Source: Mucilaginibacter cryoferens
GTDB lineage: Bacteria > Bacteroidota > Bacteroidia > Sphingobacteriales > Sphingobacteriaceae
Assembly: GCF_014205845.1 (NCBI RefSeq)
Contig: NZ_JACHCR010000023.1
Coordinates: 1 to 64,000, forward strand
Reading direction: 5' to 3'
DNA length: 64,000 nucleotides
Shown: positions 56,235-64,000 of the stretch, in pieces
Layout of the letters: each line of letters opens with the position of its first letter
Numbering within the stretch: the stretch's first letter is position 1
Notes under the pieces: model-generated
Told to the model about the DNA's origin: nothing
The model's database searches: none
The model's input: only the letters and a program-made list of their open reading frames with translations
Made by a program: the position numbers and the translations under genes

Positions 56235-57008
56235 ATGAAAAAGATAATTTCAACATTTAGCGTCTGGGCACTTTTAGCCGTTTCATCTTTTGCTCAAAAT
56301 GTAAGATTTACCCGCTCCGGATTAATCGAGTATAAAAAGACGATAAATATGTACGCAATCATTCAGCGCAATATCAACAAAGATAATGAAAGCCTTTTGA
56401 AACCGGCTTTCGAAACCTATAAGCAACAACACCCGCAGTTCAGGGAATTGAAAAGTACGTTAGTGTTTGCCGATAATAAAACCTTGTTTATACCTGTCGG
56501 CGCAAACACCTCCATTACCAACTTTTTTAATGACCCGCAGATATCGATGCAAAATAATATCGTTTATTCCGATTTGAACAATAACCAATTGATAAGCAAA
56601 CGAAAAGTATTTGATGATATCTACCTGCTAAAGGATAGTTTGAGGAATATTAAATGGAAATTTACAGAGGAAGTTCGGGATATAGCGGGTTATCCTTGCC
56701 ACCGGGCGAATGGTCTCGTATTAGATTCTGTTTATGTGGTTGCATTCTATACGGACAAAATTCCCGTTTCGGGAGGGCCGGAGTCTTTTGGAGGACTACC
56801 GGGAATGATTCTACAACTGGCCCTGCCTCATGAGAATGTAAGCTGGATTGCCAATAAAGTAGAAGATATTAATTTATCGGTCAATTCAGTTTTGCCACCG
56901 ACAGGTGGTACGTCAACTAATTTTAAAGAACTCATCAGTAAACTAAGGGGTGTTTTCAAAAGCGATACCAAAACCGGATCGGCAGAACTGAAAGCGCTTT
57001 TATTTTAA
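56235..57008 (+). CDS. GLPGLI-family exported protein
   Basis: A 257-residue protein counted from the ATG at 56235, which gives a proper signal peptide (MKKIISTFSVWALLAVSSFAQ). The first ATG in frame at 56187 would add 16 unlikely residues. The name-giving motif is seen as SFGGLPGMILQL (about residues 185-196), after AGYPCHRANGLV and VAFYTDKIPVSGGPE. Members are Bacteroidota-specific secreted proteins of unknown function, often near TonB receptors. Here it has no such partner, standing between the sbcD remnant and a long gap. Confidence 0.85.
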   Translation: MKKIISTFSVWALLAVSSFAQNVRFTRSGLIEYKKTINMYAIIQRNINKDNESLLKPAFETYKQQHPQFRELKSTLVFADNKTLFIPVGANTSITNFFNDPQISMQNNIVYSDLNNNQLISKRKVFDDIYLLKDSLRNIKWKFTEEVRDIAGYPCHRANGLVLDSVYVVAFYTDKIPVSGGPESFGGLPGMILQLALPHENVSWIANKVEDINLSVNSVLPPTGGTSTNFKELISKLRGVFKSDTKTGSAELKALLF

Positions 57009-57093
57009 AGGTAATATTGCCTCTTCTCTATCCGGAATTGTTTGGTTCAAGCGATTATGGAGTTTAAATAGCACAGTGTAAACTGATTCCAGT

Positions 57094-57258
57094 ATTACTA
57101 CTCAAAAACGACAAGTAAAACCAGGACGAGACACTACAAAGGAAGAGGCACTTCAATCCTTTATCTATGCTGGCATCAAGAACAAAAAAGGAAAGTTCAC
57201 TGCGCCTTATGCTATATTAAATAAACTTGTTAAAGTTATTCCTCAAGAGGCTCTTTAA
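57094..57258 (+). CDS. Small protein or remnant, possibly ATT-started
   Basis: An open frame reading ITTQKRQVKPGRDTTKEEAL and ending KVIPQEAL (54 residues) has the look of a short Bacteroidota protein with the PGRDTTKEEA...SFIYAGI pattern. There is no ATG: the first codon before the conserved part is ATT (57094-57096), so it is either a rare ATT start or a gene inactivated by ATG loss. The rest of the 57009-57601 gap shows nothing else. Confidence 0.35.
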   Translation: MTTQKRQVKPGRDTTKEEALQSFIYAGIKNKKGKFTAPYAILNKLVKVIPQEAL

Positions 57259-57601
57259 TAAGGATGCAATTCTGGATATAGAATCGCTCAATGCTCTTTT
57301 TGGTTATTGTCAAACTCTTTCATTCAGAAATAAAAACTTGTAAAACTAAAATTGGCTTAGTTTTTTAATATTTGTAAGCATGAACGCCGGTTTGAATGTA
57401 AATGACATCTTATTATAAGTCAAACGTCTGGATAGAAAAGGCCAACTTGGTATTCTGGAAAAGCTTTCGTTAATGATCCGGCAATTCTAAAACAATGGAA
57501 ATAAAACAAAGTTATCTTCTAAACCAAAGTAGATTCTTCTTTTTGGAGTATTATTGCAATAAGTAATAAATCTTACCTTTAAATTTGAAATTAACTTATA
57601 A

Positions 57602-58132
57602 GTGAATATCTTTGCATTAGAAATATGGGATGATGAGGGCCAGAAGTGCACCTTTTATACTGTACGGTGGGATGACTCGGATGAAAATGAAACCGACAGG
57701 TTCTTTGATAAATATGATACCATACCTGAACTAAAAACGGCTACACAACAATTGTTGAGTTTCGTATTGGATAGTGTAGGTGATGATTATGGGGCAATTG
57801 ATGCTTTATTTAACCGACCCGAGAACGAAGTTACAGGGTTGCCGAATACAGGCCGTGTGACAGTAAAACAAATACTGTTTGCTTACCCAAACTTCCCGCT
57901 TCGCTTGTATGCATTGCGGATTAATAACCGAAGTGACATTGTGATTTTGTTTAATGGCGGCATCAAATCTGCATGGACAAACCAGGAAAGTAAGGACATA
58001 CACTTGAAATGGGTTGAGGCCTGCCAATTTGCAAAACGAATTGAGGATGCTTTAAAAGATGGAGAGATAATGATTGATGAAAATAAAAGGAAAATTATTT
58101 CAGCAAATGGCGGCGATGAAATTTTTCTGTAA
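57602..58132 (+). CDS. Toxin-like protein of a type II toxin-antitoxin pair
   Basis: A 176-residue protein, GTG start, 12 bp before an XRE-type partner. The C-terminal half has NFPLRLYALRINNRSDIVIL then FNGGIKSAW, resembling the core of RelE/HigB-like toxins (R-x-Y...vIL...G-x-K), with a final amphipathic helix (HLKWVEACQFAKRIEDALKD). The N-terminal 70 residues are unusual for that family. In HigBA-type operons the toxin comes first, as here. A TAAATTTG box (57580-57587) 14 bp before the start fits the -7 consensus. Family assignment is from pattern only. Confidence 0.6.
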   Translation: MNIFALEIWDDEGQKCTFYTVRWDDSDENETDRFFDKYDTIPELKTATQQLLSFVLDSVGDDYGAIDALFNRPENEVTGLPNTGRVTVKQILFAYPNFPLRLYALRINNRSDIVILFNGGIKSAWTNQESKDIHLKWVEACQFAKRIEDALKDGEIMIDENKRKIISANGGDEIFL

Positions 58133-58144
58133 AAAAATATAACT

Positions 58145-58429
58145 ATGAGAAGTAAAGTTGCACTAAGGATACAAAATGAAACGCCAGAAGAGGTGCGCAT
58201 TTTTGTACGTCAATACACAGATATCGTGGTGAGGATTAACGAAATTTTACAAGAAAAAGGTTATACTCAAAAAGATTTGGCAACGAAAATGAATAAAAAG
58301 CCATCTGAAATTAATAAATGGCTAAAAGGGAATCACAACCTTACACTTAAAACGCTTGCCAAACTGGAAGCCGAATTAGGAGAGCCATTGATCTATACTT
58401 CACGTGAGCATGTTCATGCGCATGCTTAA
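58145..58429 (+). CDS. XRE-family antitoxin-like HTH protein
   Basis: A 94-residue protein: VVRINEILQEKGYTQKDLAT (helices 1-2), KPSEINKWLKGNHNLTLKTL (recognition helix) and AKLEAELGEPLIYTS. This is the HigA-like arrangement that follows a HigB-like toxin. It probably neutralises the upstream protein and represses the operon. The basic N-terminal extension (MRSKVALRIQNETPEEV) is of the type that can contact the toxin. Confidence 0.78.
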   Translation: MRSKVALRIQNETPEEVRIFVRQYTDIVVRINEILQEKGYTQKDLATKMNKKPSEINKWLKGNHNLTLKTLAKLEAELGEPLIYTSREHVHAHA

Positions 58430-58448
58430 TAGTTAATGTGTAATTTTA

Positions 58449-58727
58449 ATGATGCGAATTGAATTTTCAAATATTGGCAAACAGCTTTCCACTCGTGTCG
58501 CCGGTGCTGCTATGCGTAGACAAATCATCCAGGGAATTGAAAAAAACGAAAAGGTCGTATTTGATTTTTCAGGTGTGGAAATCGTCTCCAATTCTTTTGC
58601 TGATGAATGCTTCGCTAAGTTGATGATTCATTTCGACCTACCAGTTGTAAAAGAACATACCACCTTTCAGAACGCCTCACCGTTTATAAAAACAGTTATC
58701 GCCAATTCTTTTAAGGAACGGCTGTAG
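58449..58727 (+). CDS. STAS-like DUF4325 protein
   Basis: A 92-residue protein with VAGAAMRRQIIQGIEKNEKV and VVFDFSGVEIVSNSFADECF, the signature of the STAS-like DUF4325 family. It ends near a short unassigned frame. DUF4325 proteins often accompany ATPase, HTH or phage-defence modules. Here it is the third gene after the toxin-like and antitoxin-like pair (19 bp gap), so a linked role is likely but unproven. Confidence 0.8.
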   Translation: MMRIEFSNIGKQLSTRVAGAAMRRQIIQGIEKNEKVVFDFSGVEIVSNSFADECFAKLMIHFDLPVVKEHTTFQNASPFIKTVIANSFKERL

Positions 58728-58902
58728 ATGGCAAATAATAGATTTATGGAAATTTTCATCAAACCAGTCCTCTGGACTTATAGAAGAATTACAAAAGACC
58801 GGAATTGCTAAGATCCATCGACAGCTCATACATAGTTTAATAGTGAAATAGACACTATCCTAATTAATGAGTTATTGTAGAGTGTCCTGCTTAGCTAAAA
58901 CT

Positions 58903-58942
58903 ATCGGCTCACCATTGGATATTATCAGCTCATATCGGCTCA
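58903..58942. repeat. Three 9-bp direct repeats at helical spacing
   Basis: ATCGGCTCA at 58903-58911 and 58934-58942, with ATCAGCTCA at 58924-58932, have starts 21 and 10 bases apart. They lie between the DUF4325 gene and the response regulator's stop. They may be a protein binding array or simple local repeats. Confidence 0.4.
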
Positions 58943-58965
58943 TATTATCTAGATTGGTTTAAATA

Positions 58966-59340
58966 TTAGTAAGCCATGGGCTGGTGATTGACAATCTCCA
59001 GTACTTTGCCTACTATATCGGTCACATCAAAAGGTTTGCGGATAAAATCGTTTGCCTGGCATTCTGTTGCGATCAACTCAATATCGTTGGCTGTGGAGAG
59101 GATAATGACCGGGATGGTTTTCAAGGCATGCACCTGTTTGATCTTCAGACATAACCGGTGGCCTGGGCGGCTATTAATAAACTCGTCCAATAAAACCAAA
59201 TCGGGTGCAAAAGGAATGATCTCGGAAAGATCCTGGGGTTCCGGCATACTCAGCGTTTCAAATCCCTGTTCATTCAAAATAAACTCGACAATATGCCTGA
59301 TATCCTGGTCATTCTCAATAATCAACACCTTCTTTTTCAC
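58966..59340 (-). CDS. Single-domain response regulator (CheY-like)
   Basis: A 124-residue receiver domain with the acidic pocket IENDQ (residues 7-11), phospho-acceptor Asp in APDLVLLDEFINSRPG (about 50-56), the Thr/Ser region VIILSTANDIE and the conserved Lys in NDFIRKPFDV (about 105). No output domain. It probably relays a phosphate to or from an unlinked kinase. Its promoter has a perfect -7 box (59360-59367). Confidence 0.9.
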   Translation of the reverse strand: MKKKVLIIENDQDIRHIVEFILNEQGFETLSMPEPQDLSEIIPFAPDLVLLDEFINSRPGHRLCLKIKQVHALKTIPVIILSTANDIELIATECQANDFIRKPFDVTDIVGKVLEIVNHQPMAY

Positions 59341-59359
59341 TCCGAATACGATTAGTATA

Positions 59360-59367
59360 CAAAGATA
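59360..59367 (-). promoter_or_regulatory. -7 box of the response-regulator promoter
   Basis: On the minus strand TATCTTTG (59367 to 59360) fits TAnnTTTG exactly, 19 bp before the start codon at 59340. A TTG lies 17 bases further upstream at the -33 position. Confidence 0.55.
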
Positions 59368-59503
59368 GGGATTTTAGAACAATTCAAGTTTAAGGCTACC
59401 ACGACTGAAAAGGATTACCGCAAAACAAACTATTAAGAATAATTGCTGTTTAATTGATTTACCGCATGATCGATCAATTCGCAGGCCTTCCATGCTCATT
59501 AAT

Positions 59504-61822
59504 CTACCCCCTGGAGATTCTGATGAACCAGACCACCTGATTCCGGCGCAAGCACTCCCCTATCAATTCAGGAACTTGCGATGGATGACAATATAACTTG
59601 AAATATAACCATTCCTGTCCGGGTGCAATAGTTCTCGATATGCCAGGTGATCCAGAATCTGGCAAAACATGTGCTTCATAGATATTCTTGTCTCGATAAA
59701 GCGCAGCGACGAATTGGTTCAGCAACGGCTTTTGTTCTCCGTTAACACAAAGGCTATAATCATCATCGGGATAAATAAATTCTTTCACAATGATCTCTTT
59801 CTGCGTTTTTATAGTCTGAAAAAAGAAAAGAATTTCATCAGTATTGTTCAGGTTGTATACCAACTGCCGATCATTAGCGGTTAAGGCAATCCATTGCGGA
59901 AATCTTAGTTGTTTCTTTATTTTCTTAAAAATGATGAAAAATTCGCTTTGCGGAGCGTCAATCAAATCTTTAAACTCGCTGGAATCAAGTTGCCATGTTT
60001 CGGGGCTAAGAATAGTGTCCTGAAACTCAATCCGCGGATAATGCTTGAGGTTAGGAAATAGCTGACTTAGGTCGAGTTTAAAGCCGGTATGCATATTTTG
60101 GTACTGAAAATCACACAAAAACTGGAAAACGGCCAGGTTGTTTCTTGAATAAGTGAAGGCTGAGCTCAATCTGGGGATCACTCTTTTGCCATGGTTTTTA
60201 GAATACAGAATAATTTGGCGACCAGCAATATAAAGCCAAAGATCTGAAAGTAAAATCTGATGCTCATCATCTAAGGTTGACTCTGTTAAAACCGGAATTT
60301 CATATGGATATAAATGCTCCCTTCTGTTTATATTGGCCGTATGTAAATTGCATACATGAACGATCTCAGCAAAAATTACTCCCGGATTTAATGCTACTTC
60401 TTTTTGCGCAATTGTTGCAGCATGTAGTTTAATGTTATCGTCAAAAGGTGTAAATCGACCGGTAAGAGATGTGGCGGTAATTCCGCCAACGTTTTCAATC
60501 AAAATTTTTTTTCCGGCAACCCTAAAAACTACAGAAATTGAGGGTGGCAATGCATCTTCATCTTTTGGATAATCCAACCTTTTAAGGTCATTTTCGGTTA
60601 ATTTAATCACCTGCTTTTTTGTCCCGGCGTTTACTATTGGGGTATTCCATTTTTCAAGTAATAACTGATGTACTTTAGTCCACGGAAATGCTGCCCGATC
60701 TTTTTCGTCAGCTGGCCAATAAACGTCTTTAAGCAATATATTGTCTTCGGTATGTTGTGCCAAGTTATGGTAACTAATACCAGTTTGCGGATCAAGGGCA
60801 TAAAGTAATGGAACCATTTGAGTGCCAAACTTTTTTTCAAATAGTTGAAAAAAACCATCCATACTGTCATTCGCCGGGACTTGACAACTTATTTTAAAAA
60901 GGCAGTTTAAGGCTTCTGAAACCGATTTTTGGTAGGCAATATTTAACGAGCCCTCTATTGCGGTGCCACTTACATTAACATACACGTCGGCAGAGTTTTG
61001 GATATATTTACGAATACCCAGTTCAACATCCAAACTTTTGGCTACGTTATATACTGTAAAAGATTTATTAACAGATTGTTGATCGTCATTATTTATTTGC
61101 TTTAATACTCTTTGTAAAAAAGGTTCTCCTGATATATTGGGAATTAAATCATCAACTAAAACTTGTAGATTAATAAGATCATGAACAAGCAGTTCAGCTT
61201 CTTCGGTAGATAATACTTGATTAACGGTTAAATACGCTATTAACTCATACAGCGATAGTTTTTTTTTGCAATATTCTAATAACTGTTCAACTACATCAAT
61301 TGCCTGTATCGAGCTTATATTAAAATCAAGTGATTGGGTTTCCTCATTAAAGTAAGTTGCCAGATACCGTAACTCCATACCCACCTTATATAGGCTTGGA
61401 TTTTTTCTATACCGGTGTTTTTTGATATCAATAGATTCCTTTATAGCTTCAACAGTTTTAAATTCCTTTTCGAAGCTATTTTGAAGATGTATAGTTTGGA
61501 GGGGAATAACAATTTTTTGCTCGTTGCCCCATTTAACGGCTGTTGTGGCTGTGAATAAACCAAAAGGTACCGGGCGATAATTAATACGGTTATAATATTT
61601 TTTAACCGTTAGCAGCTGCTTTTCATCCAGTTTGCTTAAATCAAAGTCAATCTTTTCCAACTGCTGATAAAATGTAGAACTGGCAACTAATAGTGATTCG
61701 CGAAAATATTTGCTCTTTAGTTTTTTTTTGAGATTTCTGAGAGAATAATCTTTAAAAGAAAAGATCGGCGTTCTTAAAATAAGTGTTTGATAAAAATGAT
61801 AAGGATACTTTTCAACCGACAT
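59504..61822 (-). CDS. LanB-type dehydratase lacking the elimination domain
   Basis: A 772-residue protein homologous to the LanB at 39109-42084 over its glutamylation domain. It shares LILRTPIFSFKDYSLR, YYNRINYRPVPFGLF (about residues 70-84), HTANINRREHLYPYE and EWLYFKLYC (about 740). It then stops after VVWFIRISRG, where the full-length copy continues with WFFIRYQDPEPHLRVRF and 230 more residues. The SpaB_C elimination domain is therefore missing. Either it is a truncated pseudogene or it works with a separate elimination protein, as in split LanB systems such as pinensin. None is seen in the window. AT-rich, unlike the first LanB. Confidence 0.85.
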   Translation of the reverse strand: MSVEKYPYHFYQTLILRTPIFSFKDYSLRNLKKKLKSKYFRESLLVASSTFYQQLEKIDFDLSKLDEKQLLTVKKYYNRINYRPVPFGLFTATTAVKWGNEQKIVIPLQTIHLQNSFEKEFKTVEAIKESIDIKKHRYRKNPSLYKVGMELRYLATYFNEETQSLDFNISSIQAIDVVEQLLEYCKKKLSLYELIAYLTVNQVLSTEEAELLVHDLINLQVLVDDLIPNISGEPFLQRVLKQINNDDQQSVNKSFTVYNVAKSLDVELGIRKYIQNSADVYVNVSGTAIEGSLNIAYQKSVSEALNCLFKISCQVPANDSMDGFFQLFEKKFGTQMVPLLYALDPQTGISYHNLAQHTEDNILLKDVYWPADEKDRAAFPWTKVHQLLLEKWNTPIVNAGTKKQVIKLTENDLKRLDYPKDEDALPPSISVVFRVAGKKILIENVGGITATSLTGRFTPFDDNIKLHAATIAQKEVALNPGVIFAEIVHVCNLHTANINRREHLYPYEIPVLTESTLDDEHQILLSDLWLYIAGRQIILYSKNHGKRVIPRLSSAFTYSRNNLAVFQFLCDFQYQNMHTGFKLDLSQLFPNLKHYPRIEFQDTILSPETWQLDSSEFKDLIDAPQSEFFIIFKKIKKQLRFPQWIALTANDRQLVYNLNNTDEILFFFQTIKTQKEIIVKEFIYPDDDYSLCVNGEQKPLLNQFVAALYRDKNIYEAHVLPDSGSPGISRTIAPGQEWLYFKLYCHPSQVPELIGECLRRNQVVWFIRISRG

Positions 61823-61865
61823 TTTGTGGTTACAGGTTAGTTATGGGGCAATATACGGAGTATGT

Positions 61866-62690
61866 TTACATTTGATAATATGATCTTAGCGTATAAAAGA
61901 TATCAACAAAAGGGTTATTTTCGGTACTACCGTCATGCAGTATAAATTCTGTTGGTGCCATATATGCCTCAAAAGGGTCAATTCTTATCCTGCAAACCGG
62001 ATAATTTCTGTTCTCCTCAAGAAACTTCCAAACGTATGAGTAATTATTCCCGCAAAAGGATGAATATAGTTCTGGATCTGCCTCAGAACAATAATTATAT
62101 AGTTGTTGAAGATCAATATTAATAAAGCAAAAATATCGCGGATATAAGCCGATGTTAAAACAAATCCTGTTCCTGGCTAATTTTCTTTCACCAAGATTAT
62201 TATATTTTTCCCATGAGTCTACATGTAAACCCGTGAAATTGCCTGTGTTTTTATTTATTGTTGTTCCTTCCAGGCCGCCTGATTTAATAGCCAACCCAAT
62301 TTCAATTTGTTGCTCATCAATTGTCATATACTTAGCTGCAAATGATTTCATCCGAACTTGTGCTTGTTGCCAATTATCTGTTTTGAAGATTGAGAAGAAA
62401 TCTTCTGGAGATTGGCAATGTTCAATTTTTAGTTTTTTTATGGCTGCTTTTGTAGCTCTATCTACACTAAGTACATTAATTTGCTGAAATTTATTTTTGG
62501 TATATTTCTTTTTTAGCAACAAATTCAGTTCATGGGTATTAGGGGGCCTCCATTGGCCAGCTGCTGTAGTAACATTTTGATTAAGTAAACTGCCATTCAA
62601 GCTGTTGGTTGTTTTTGTTCCTTCAGACAATGTAAGTCGTTCGTCGATCTTAGTAGCTTTAATTTCTATTCCTTTGAACATAATATACAA
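61866..62690 (-). CDS. Uncharacterised protein with HxD...H pattern (possible Fe/2OG-type oxygenase)
   Basis: A 274-residue protein, start possibly at M4. The C-terminal half carries TGLHVDSWEKYNNLGERKL, NRICFNIGLYPRYFCFINID, YPVCRIRIDPFEAYMAPTEF and ILHDGSTENNPF. The HxD of GLHVDSW and a distal His in HDGST could be part of a facial triad of a non-heme Fe(II) oxygenase, but no biochemical family is certain. The same motifs recur in the gene at 63634-64000. It is 43 bp upstream of the LanB gene, with the phosphoesterase on its other side. A tailoring role in RiPP or aminoacyl chemistry is inference from context. Confidence 0.6.
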   Translation of the reverse strand: MYIMFKGIEIKATKIDERLTLSEGTKTTNSLNGSLLNQNVTTAAGQWRPPNTHELNLLLKKKYTKNKFQQINVLSVDRATKAAIKKLKIEHCQSPEDFFSIFKTDNWQQAQVRMKSFAAKYMTIDEQQIEIGLAIKSGGLEGTTINKNTGNFTGLHVDSWEKYNNLGERKLARNRICFNIGLYPRYFCFINIDLQQLYNYCSEADPELYSSFCGNNYSYVWKFLEENRNYPVCRIRIDPFEAYMAPTEFILHDGSTENNPFVDIFYTLRSYYQM

Positions 62691-62697
62691 ATTGGTG

Positions 62698-63582
62698 CTA
62701 TTGTTTCCAGATATCGGTAACGGGCTTGGCAGCGCTGGTATCTTTTACTGGTAAGCGATACATGGCTTCAATGGTGTGTAAAATATTGAAGTGATTAATT
62801 TTTTCGTTATACTTTCCCGGTTGTATTTTATCGCCAAATATCACCGTAGGGATAATGTTGTCTGTTTTGTAATCGTCTTCATCAAAAGTAATTATCAACA
62901 GGCTGTTATGTATTTTGGCCCATTTAGCAAATGCCGACAGATTATCTTTTAACCATTTGTCGGCTTTTTGTATAGCAACGGCATCGCCTGTGGCACCTAT
63001 GTTGTGCATATCATTATCCATATCCGGAATAACGAAAGCTACAGTTGGTAATTTGTTGAAATCAGTTGGAAATTTGGTCATTGGCAGACTTAACGATGGG
63101 CTTAGTCCATTAACGCCTTCTCCTTGCCAGTTTATCCATGGGGCATGTTTACGGGCAAACAAATGTTGGTTAGTAACTGGGCTTACAATAGTATCGCACC
63201 CGGAATAACCTGTATAAGGCATTGATTGTGCATAACCTTTAAAAGATAGATTGTGGCTCAATAATTCGGCACCGAGATTATCAGTATCATATGGTGTTTC
63301 GCCTTCAAGGCAACGGTCGTCCAGAACCTCCTGAAGGCTTCCCGAAAATAAAACCAGGTAGTTGGGTTGACTGGGGTGGGCAACGCCAGATGAGTTGGTA
63401 AATAATGCGCCTTCCTTAATAAGCTGATTGAAAAACGGAGCATTTGGAGAGTTGACTATTTCGCTGTAACCGTGGTTTTCTTCAACAACAACGATTATAT
63501 GGTCAGGAGCAGGCATCTTAGGGTTCTGGCAAGACCAACATAAACTAATTAATAATAATGTAGGCAAAAAAGAATATTTCAT
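62698..63582 (-). CDS. AcpA-like phosphoesterase lipoprotein
   Basis: A 294-residue exported protein of the phosphoesterase (acid phosphatase AcpA/phospholipase C) family. Signal ends at CWSC (Cys at about residue 18). Motifs are HIIVVVEENHGYSEIV (first metal/acid motif), AHPSQPNYLVLFSG (nucleophile region, about 69-82), IPDMDNDMHN (about 180) and IITFDEDDYKT (about 225). It likely hydrolyses phosphate or phospholipid esters at the cell envelope. It is sandwiched (7 bp and 51 bp) between two paralogous HxD...H proteins, which is an unusual context. Confidence 0.85.
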   Translation of the reverse strand: MKYSFLPTLLLISLCWSCQNPKMPAPDHIIVVVEENHGYSEIVNSPNAPFFNQLIKEGALFTNSSGVAHPSQPNYLVLFSGSLQEVLDDRCLEGETPYDTDNLGAELLSHNLSFKGYAQSMPYTGYSGCDTIVSPVTNQHLFARKHAPWINWQGEGVNGLSPSLSLPMTKFPTDFNKLPTVAFVIPDMDNDMHNIGATGDAVAIQKADKWLKDNLSAFAKWAKIHNSLLIITFDEDDYKTDNIIPTVIFGDKIQPGKYNEKINHFNILHTIEAMYRLPVKDTSAAKPVTDIWKQ

Positions 63583-63633
63583 TTGATATATTTCTGTGTT
63601 ATTTTCAGATAAAATTATTAAAGCTAATACATT

Positions 63634-64000
63634 TTAAACGGAAAAGTAACCACGTAGCGTGAATGTAATATCGGGTTTAGTTGCCTGAATTGTTGATCCA
63701 TCGTGCAACATGTTTTCTGTTGGCGCTATGTAAGCTTCAAATGGATGAATGGCAATTTTTACTACCGGGTATGATTGATAATGTTTAAAAAAGCGTTGGC
63801 CCAAATGCCACTGCGTATTTTCCAGGTGAAAGTCTCCTTCTTTTTCAACTATTCTGCTTTTGATATTGTTAAGGGGTTGATTAACAAATAGCAAGTACCT
63901 GGTTTGTAAACCTAAGTTTATACAAACGCGATTTTGCGCTAAGTGAGCACCTTCAATTGTAGCATTTTCCCAATTATCTATATGTAAACCTACATATTGC
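63634..64000 (-). CDS. Second HxD...H protein, partial at the window edge
   Basis: The open frame continues from its stop at 63634 to the window end without interruption, so only the C-terminal 120 residues are seen. They read QYVGLHIDNWENATIEG, QNRVCINLGLQTRYLLFVN, YPVVKIAIHPFEAYIAPTEN and MLHDGST, matching the 61866-62690 protein motif for motif, including HxD and HDGST. It is the upstream partner of the phosphoesterase, 51 bp away on the same strand. An apparent TTG start at 63894 is internal to the conserved region and can be ignored. The gene start lies beyond 64000. Confidence 0.65.
   Translation of the reverse strand, partial: QYVGLHIDNWENATIEGAHLAQNRVCINLGLQTRYLLFVNQPLNNIKSRIVEKEGDFHLENTQWHLGQRFFKHYQSYPVVKIAIHPFEAYIAPTENMLHDGSTIQATKPDITFTLRGYFSV

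Noticed and set aside
58728..58850. Possible fourth gene after DUF4325 (SSGLIEELQKTGIAKIHRQL)
   Set aside because: The readable part has no start codon in frame and stops after about 40 codons. A frameshifted remnant is possible but unsupported.
59401..59484. Frame reading ACELIDHAVNQLNSNYS on the minus strand after the LanB2 stop, considered as its displaced C-terminus
   Set aside because: Similarity to the last helix of SpaB_C is too weak and short to support.
1..64000. CRISPR arrays, tRNA or rRNA genes
   Set aside because: No spaced direct repeats of CRISPR type, no cloverleaf with conserved TTCRA loop and no rRNA-like stretches were noticed by eye.

Overview
The window looks like a chromosomal segment of a Bacteroidota bacterium, most likely Sphingobacteriaceae (Mucilaginibacter/Pedobacter-like). 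This rests on a SusC/SusD pair, a GLPGLI-family protein, a DUF6520-type protein, many Bacteroidota-style lipoprotein signals, LytS/LytTR signalling and -7 boxes of the TAnnTTTG type. The genus is inference. No rRNA, tRNA or CRISPR array was seen.

1-9.3 kb: a sugar nucleotidyltransferase, three small XRE regulators, then a long, poorly coding stretch. That stretch holds a decayed fragment of an NRPS thioesterase (3815-4100) and an intact WecG/TagA/CpsF glycosyltransferase (6253-6972). Both are paralogues of genes in the intact exopolysaccharide locus further on, so this is probably the ruin of a second such locus.

9.3-30.3 kb: an exopolysaccharide (EPS) locus. It encodes a GNAT enzyme, two GT4-type glycosyltransferases, a Wzc-like tyrosine autokinase, a Wza-like export lipoprotein, three paralogous beta-helix (pectate-lyase-fold) proteins, a small lipoprotein, a single-module NRPS with a cysteine-like specificity code, a WecG-type glycosyltransferase, an O-antigen ligase/polymerase-like protein, a flippase and an acyltransferase. 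Together these suggest a Wzx/Wzy-type polymer that may carry an amino-acyl decoration.

31-35.3 kb: an IS1595/ISXO2-type transposase, an RDD membrane protein, two small hypotheticals and a sedolisin-type (S53) peptidase ending in a strong terminator.

35.3-49.4 kb: a visibly GC-richer island. It contains a lanthipeptide-like RiPP locus: an XRE regulator, an 80-aa HhH-like protein, a 381-aa protein of unknown function, a short Thr-rich precursor peptide (37060-37215, below usual ORF cut-offs), a LytS/LytTR two-component pair and a full-length LanB-type dehydratase. No LanC cyclase was found. Next to it are MauE-like and DUF6520 genes and a 112-aa/TlpA/SusC/SusD operon. A 36-bp dyad (ATAACCT-N22-AGGTTAT) occurs upstream of two XRE genes, one at each side of this island.

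49.5-59.3 kb: AT-rich accessory DNA. It holds an XRE regulator, lipoprotein and membrane proteins, a gluzincin-like metallopeptidase operon, a frameshifted and truncated sbcD-like pseudogene, a GLPGLI protein, a toxin-like/HTH/DUF4325 three-gene operon and a single-domain response regulator.

59.5-64 kb: a second LanB lacking its C-terminal elimination domain, downstream of two paralogous uncharacterised proteins with an HxD...H pattern that flank an AcpA-like phosphoesterase. This second RiPP-like cluster runs off the right edge of the window.
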